A DNA stretch of 64,000 nt from Allium sativum (lineage: Eukaryota > Streptophyta > Magnoliopsida > Asparagales > Amaryllidaceae), in the NCBI GenBank assembly GCA_030737875.1, contig CM060909.1:392593565-392657564 (forward strand), in the 5' to 3' direction. The notes beneath the pieces were generated by a model. It did no database searches. It had not been told where the DNA came from and saw only the letters and a list, made by a program, of their open reading frames with translations. The stretch's first letter is position 1, and each line of letters begins with the position of its first letter. The translations under genes and the position numbers were made by a program. Positions 60,658 through 64,000 of the stretch are shown here, in pieces.

Positions 60658-61475
60658 TGTTAAGGATGCGGAACAAGGATCTTAAGGAAGAATTAACACT
60701 AGAGGGGGGAGGGGGGGGGGTGAATAGTGTTTATAAGAAATTTATAGAAATATTTAACTGATTTGAATTACTATATAAATCACACAATGATTATCACATC
60801 AGAAATGATCACAAACACAGAAACAATCAAAGACACAAATATAAGTAAATATAAAATGCAGAAAAGGAAAGAACATACCGGATTTTATATTGTTCAGATT
60901 ACTCCTACGTCCAGTTACGCGCAACATTAGATTGCGTAGAGATTTATTAACTCTAGTATCAATCTTACAACATCCTTGATTTCGCGGCAACAAGGTTAAC
61001 ACTGATTTCACAACTAAAAGTTTCACACCACTCCCTTTCCTTGATTTCCGGGCTACATGGAATGCACCCTTTCCCAAACAATTCCCAAATGATTACAACC
61101 ACCCTAGAACTCTTGAATAGCACTTCCAATCAGAGAGTATTTGATAGAGATTGAGAAAAAAAAAATAAGTTTGATATAATCTGAGTAGAAATTGGAAGAG
61201 TATAAGTGTAGAAATCAAGAAATTAAGTTATGGTAATGGTGTTTAGACATAGGATGAAGATGGAGAAGAAGAAGTGATAAAAAAATTCGAATTTAACCCC
61301 TATTTATAGAGTTTGAAAGGTTGCAACGTTTCTAAAGCATTTCAAAATATGAAAAGACACTTCCTTTGAAATTTAAAAATGTGACAGTTATATGTCGACA
61401 TACCAAATTGCACATGTCGACATATACATGTTTTCTGAATTTTTAAATCATTTTCAAGTGTTAAAACCAATATAC

Positions 61476-61531
<56 letters not shown>

Positions 61532-62079
61532 AATTCTTGAATCAAAACTAATGTTTCAAAATGAATTTTCTAAAGTGTAAAAACACATAAAAACCTAGTA
61601 ATATATAATATAAACATATTTATAAAATTATATGATATAAGACTATAAAACATACATTATAAACATCTATATATATTATAGAACTTTACAAACTATAAGC
61701 ATATATATTTGAAATCATAAGTAAAAACTTAATAATTTGAAATCAGTTAGAAAAAGAGTTTGAAAATAATTTTGAAATCAATTTGAAAAGGAATCTCGAA
61801 ACAGAATTTGAAACCGGAGTTTTACATATAAACTAGACTTTTTTACTGTGATAATCTTGAGCACTTGAAATCTTGATATCTTGATACTCATGAGTCTTGA
61901 TTCTCCTTTGAAATCATGAATCTCTTAACTGTACAGTCTTTAGTATTTATTACCTACATATAAACCTTGCATATATATATATATATATATTCGGGATAAA
62001 AATGTTAGTATATATTTTATAATCAATAATGTTATTAATTGAAACAAGGTTGTTGTCATCAAAATTCCATTCTCCAACG
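60658..62079 (-). repeat. 5' LTR of the Sirevirus-like element
   Basis: Minus strand CGTTGGAGAATGG at 62079 (first base changed from T) to CATCCTTAACA at 60658. Collinear with 41871-43257, including the G/C homopolymer (60703-60721) and the TATGTCGACATA palindromes. A much longer AT microsatellite at 61475-61527 accounts for much of the size difference. Confidence 0.85.
61475..61527. repeat. (TACA)n/(TA)n microsatellite
   Basis: Three TACA units followed by about twenty TA units within the 5' LTR of the Sirevirus-like element; only about nine TA in the partner LTR. Confidence 0.9.
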
Positions 62080-64000
62080 GTATCTTCAACGACATTGTTC
62101 TTTAACCCAGTTAAAGATAAAGTTTATGGATTAATCTTTTAATTTGGATTTAATGAAGTTTTCCAAAGTGAAGTTTTACAATTTATGAATTAAATTGCAA
62201 TTGAATGAAAAATCGATTTGTGATAATCGAGATGGGTCTCCGTGGATGATGAATTTACTATTTAAGGAATTTAAAAGGCTTTGTCGTTATAACACTTATA
62301 GTATTAGTCCGATACGGGAATTTATATCGATTATAAGCTGATATGGTTTCCATGAAGATTTCATTGAAAATGAAATAATGATTTTGGGTTTATCGTGAAC
62401 AATGTTTTAAATAACATTTGTTCTTGGACCCTTAAAAGAGAAGATGATTTCCCAAGTTAAGTTGAAGTGAAATCTTTACTTAATTAGAATATAAAATTTA
62501 ATGAAAGAATTTTATCCTATCAAATGATAATGAGAACGTTTAAAGATCGCTCAGAGGAATATAAGCATGTTTTCGGGAAACGATAAGATTAGTAAATCAT
62601 AAGTATGATTTTGGGCGAGAGATAGGATTGAGGAAAGATAAAGTAATGAACCTAATCAATGATCAATGAATGGATTGGGTTTGGGTAAATATGTTTTCCC
62701 GTAAAGATAATTGAAATCTTTAATTAGATTTGAAATGAATGAAGTTAATCAAAATTACCAAAATTCTAGGGGTATTAGATAAAGAGTACCACCAGTTTGG
62801 CTCCATGGGATGAATAGATAGGGAAAGGGATAATGATTTGAGAAATTACCATTTTCGTTGGATTCAATAATCTCGATAAAGCGTGTAAAACTTGATTTGA
62901 GTTAAGTTGGTGAAATAAGATTTTATAATCTTCTGAAAGGATTTTCAAGGAAAGATTTAAACAAGAGTTTAAAGTATATAAATATTTGATAATATTTAAG
63001 GAGTAATTCCCAATGTAAGGAATGATTTGAGTAAAAATATATTCCAAAATGGAATGAGACTCATGATATTTTATATATCAATTATGGTTTGTAAAGATGC
63101 ACTAGCTATTCGGAAAGACCGGGTTTCGACCCATTCTGGATAACTATACAACGAGTATTAAAGATACTGAAGACAGTGGTTGAAGACAGGGAATCTTCAC
63201 ATTATTTGGATTTACTGCCGATGTCTTGATTGGGAGGTACACCCAAGGCGAGGTTATTAGTAGCGGTAATCCAGACGTACTTGTTGATTGTCTTGATTTG
63301 CAAGGGCCTCTCTCCATTTATTGGACGAGGAATAAGGTGCCTTCAATTTTGTTCACAACCCAAAACGAACTTGTAAATGGATGTGTGTCTGACGTTGTAT
63401 TTTACGACATAACCAATTGGTTTCTATTAATGATATATCAGTTGGTGGTGGAGAATTTATTTTCTTATCTTAACACTCTCCTCTGAGACATATGTGCTCA
63501 GAGCGATATATATTAATATACACCAATTATATGTTCTGAATTGACAATGTGGCATGCTTGGTGCTGAGCCGATCAATTTTTGTTGTTGAAAAGCAGAGCT
63601 TTGTGGATGATGATCAATGCATGGATGACATAGCGTAGCAGAGTGTTGAAACGTGACTATAGAGCCTCACAACATGTGAATGGACGAAAACAGGATGATG
63701 GTCCATAGAGATAAGGACATACGTTTCCTTCTAGCTAAAAAGCGATGCTATTGTATGGAGCCCTGGAAAGTTTACTTATGTGGATGATGGAATGTGGTAC
63801 CTCGTAATGGTCAAATACGATCCGATGATGTTATGTTCAGATAAAATCCTAACCAACCTCTAAGTGCTGGCTGACTCTACCACACCGAAGGATCATTTGT
63901 TGAGTCCTGGGACATCCCACTAGAGGCATTCTGAATGGTTAGGGAAGATCCTTTTCCTTGGTCACTGTTGGAATCCAACTTCCAATACGAGCTTTGCGTT
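62080..64000 (+). mobile_element. Family X copy 1, right segment, runs off the window
   Basis: Collinear with copy X2. Shared blocks include GTACCACCAGTTT/GTACTACCAGTTT (62787, 57359), CGGAAAGACCGGGTTT (63111, 57679), ACTTGTTGATTG then GGGCCTCTCTCC (63280, 57847) and GAATAAGGTGCC (63332, 57905). A CACTTATAGTATTAG block at 62302 repeats the one before the Sirevirus insertion (41758), so about 0.3 kb of X1 is tandemly duplicated. No coding domain. Confidence 0.65.

Larger units (their letters stand above)
41871..62079 (-). mobile_element. Sirevirus-like Copia element expanded by nested insertions
   Basis: Two similar 1.4-kb LTRs in minus orientation bound this interval. If it is removed, the flanks (ending ...GTCGTGAATGGTGTC and starting after GTATC with TTCAACGACATTGTTC) join into a sequence matching the uninterrupted X2 copy at 57050-57110. 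That supports one insertion of the whole interval. Minus-strand AAAAGGGGGGAGA precedes the 3' LTR, and six such tracts lie within 0.5 kb, a Sirevirus trait. No gag-pol remains; 43258-44703, 48053-48821 and 59358-60657 are all that is left of the interior, apart from the LINE, X2 and their own insertions. No primer-binding site is seen beside the 5' LTR. Confidence 0.7.

Noticed and set aside
41871..62079. Two unrelated solo LTRs or a simple segmental duplication instead of one Sirevirus-like element.
   Set aside because: Outer flanks join into a continuous family-X sequence, a near-TSD is present, and the left copy has a PPT on its inner side. Some doubt remains because no PBS was found.

Overview
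This is nuclear DNA from a seed plant, probably a eudicot. It is AT-rich, it holds one gene with GT-AG introns (one only 82 nt), and its repeats are typical of flowering plants: Copia and Ty3/gypsy LTR elements, LINEs, hAT-type MITEs and a CACTA-like end. I cannot name the species. No bacterial, organellar, tRNA, rRNA or CRISPR features were seen. Only one cellular gene is convincing; most of the rest is transposon sequence, much of it nested.

Layout. 1-1816: unassigned sequence ending in a CACTA-like terminus. 1817-3524: the 3' end of a Copia element (RNase H remnant, polypurine tract, LTR). 4203-5835, minus strand: a three-exon gene for a HAL3/PPC-decarboxylase-like flavoprotein with a long acidic N-terminal extension and altered FMN and active-site motifs. 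8298-13015: a 4.7-kb solo LTR with target-site duplication (TSD) ACTGT. 13706-24736, minus strand: a complete LARD-type element with two 4.39-kb LTRs, an initiator-Met primer-binding site, a polypurine tract and a 2.25-kb non-coding interior. 25216-27400, minus strand: a broken LINE. 28649-29250: a Copia 5' LTR with primer-binding site.

The right half is a nest of insertions. The outer layer ('family X', copy X1) is LTR-like non-coding DNA from about 29.3 kb to beyond the window end. It is interrupted by a Tekay-like chromovirus (31477-40609; 2.5-kb LTRs, broken gag-pol, reverse-transcriptase core deleted, integrase and chromodomain kept) and by a Sirevirus-like Copia element (41871-62079, minus). 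The Sirevirus-like element holds a 5'-truncated LINE (44704-48052, 12-bp TSD) and a second family-X copy (X2, about 48822-59357). X2 in turn holds a hAT-type MITE (49444-49935, 8-bp TSD) and a gag-only Tat-lineage LTR element (52129-56546, TSD ATTAT).

No new defence or metabolic system is visible. The points most worth following are the HAL3-like probable pseudoenzyme; the giant-LTR non-autonomous elements and their likely Tekay helper; the gag-only Tat element; a possible leader intron from the chromovirus LTR to just before gag; and the relative insertion order that the nest records.
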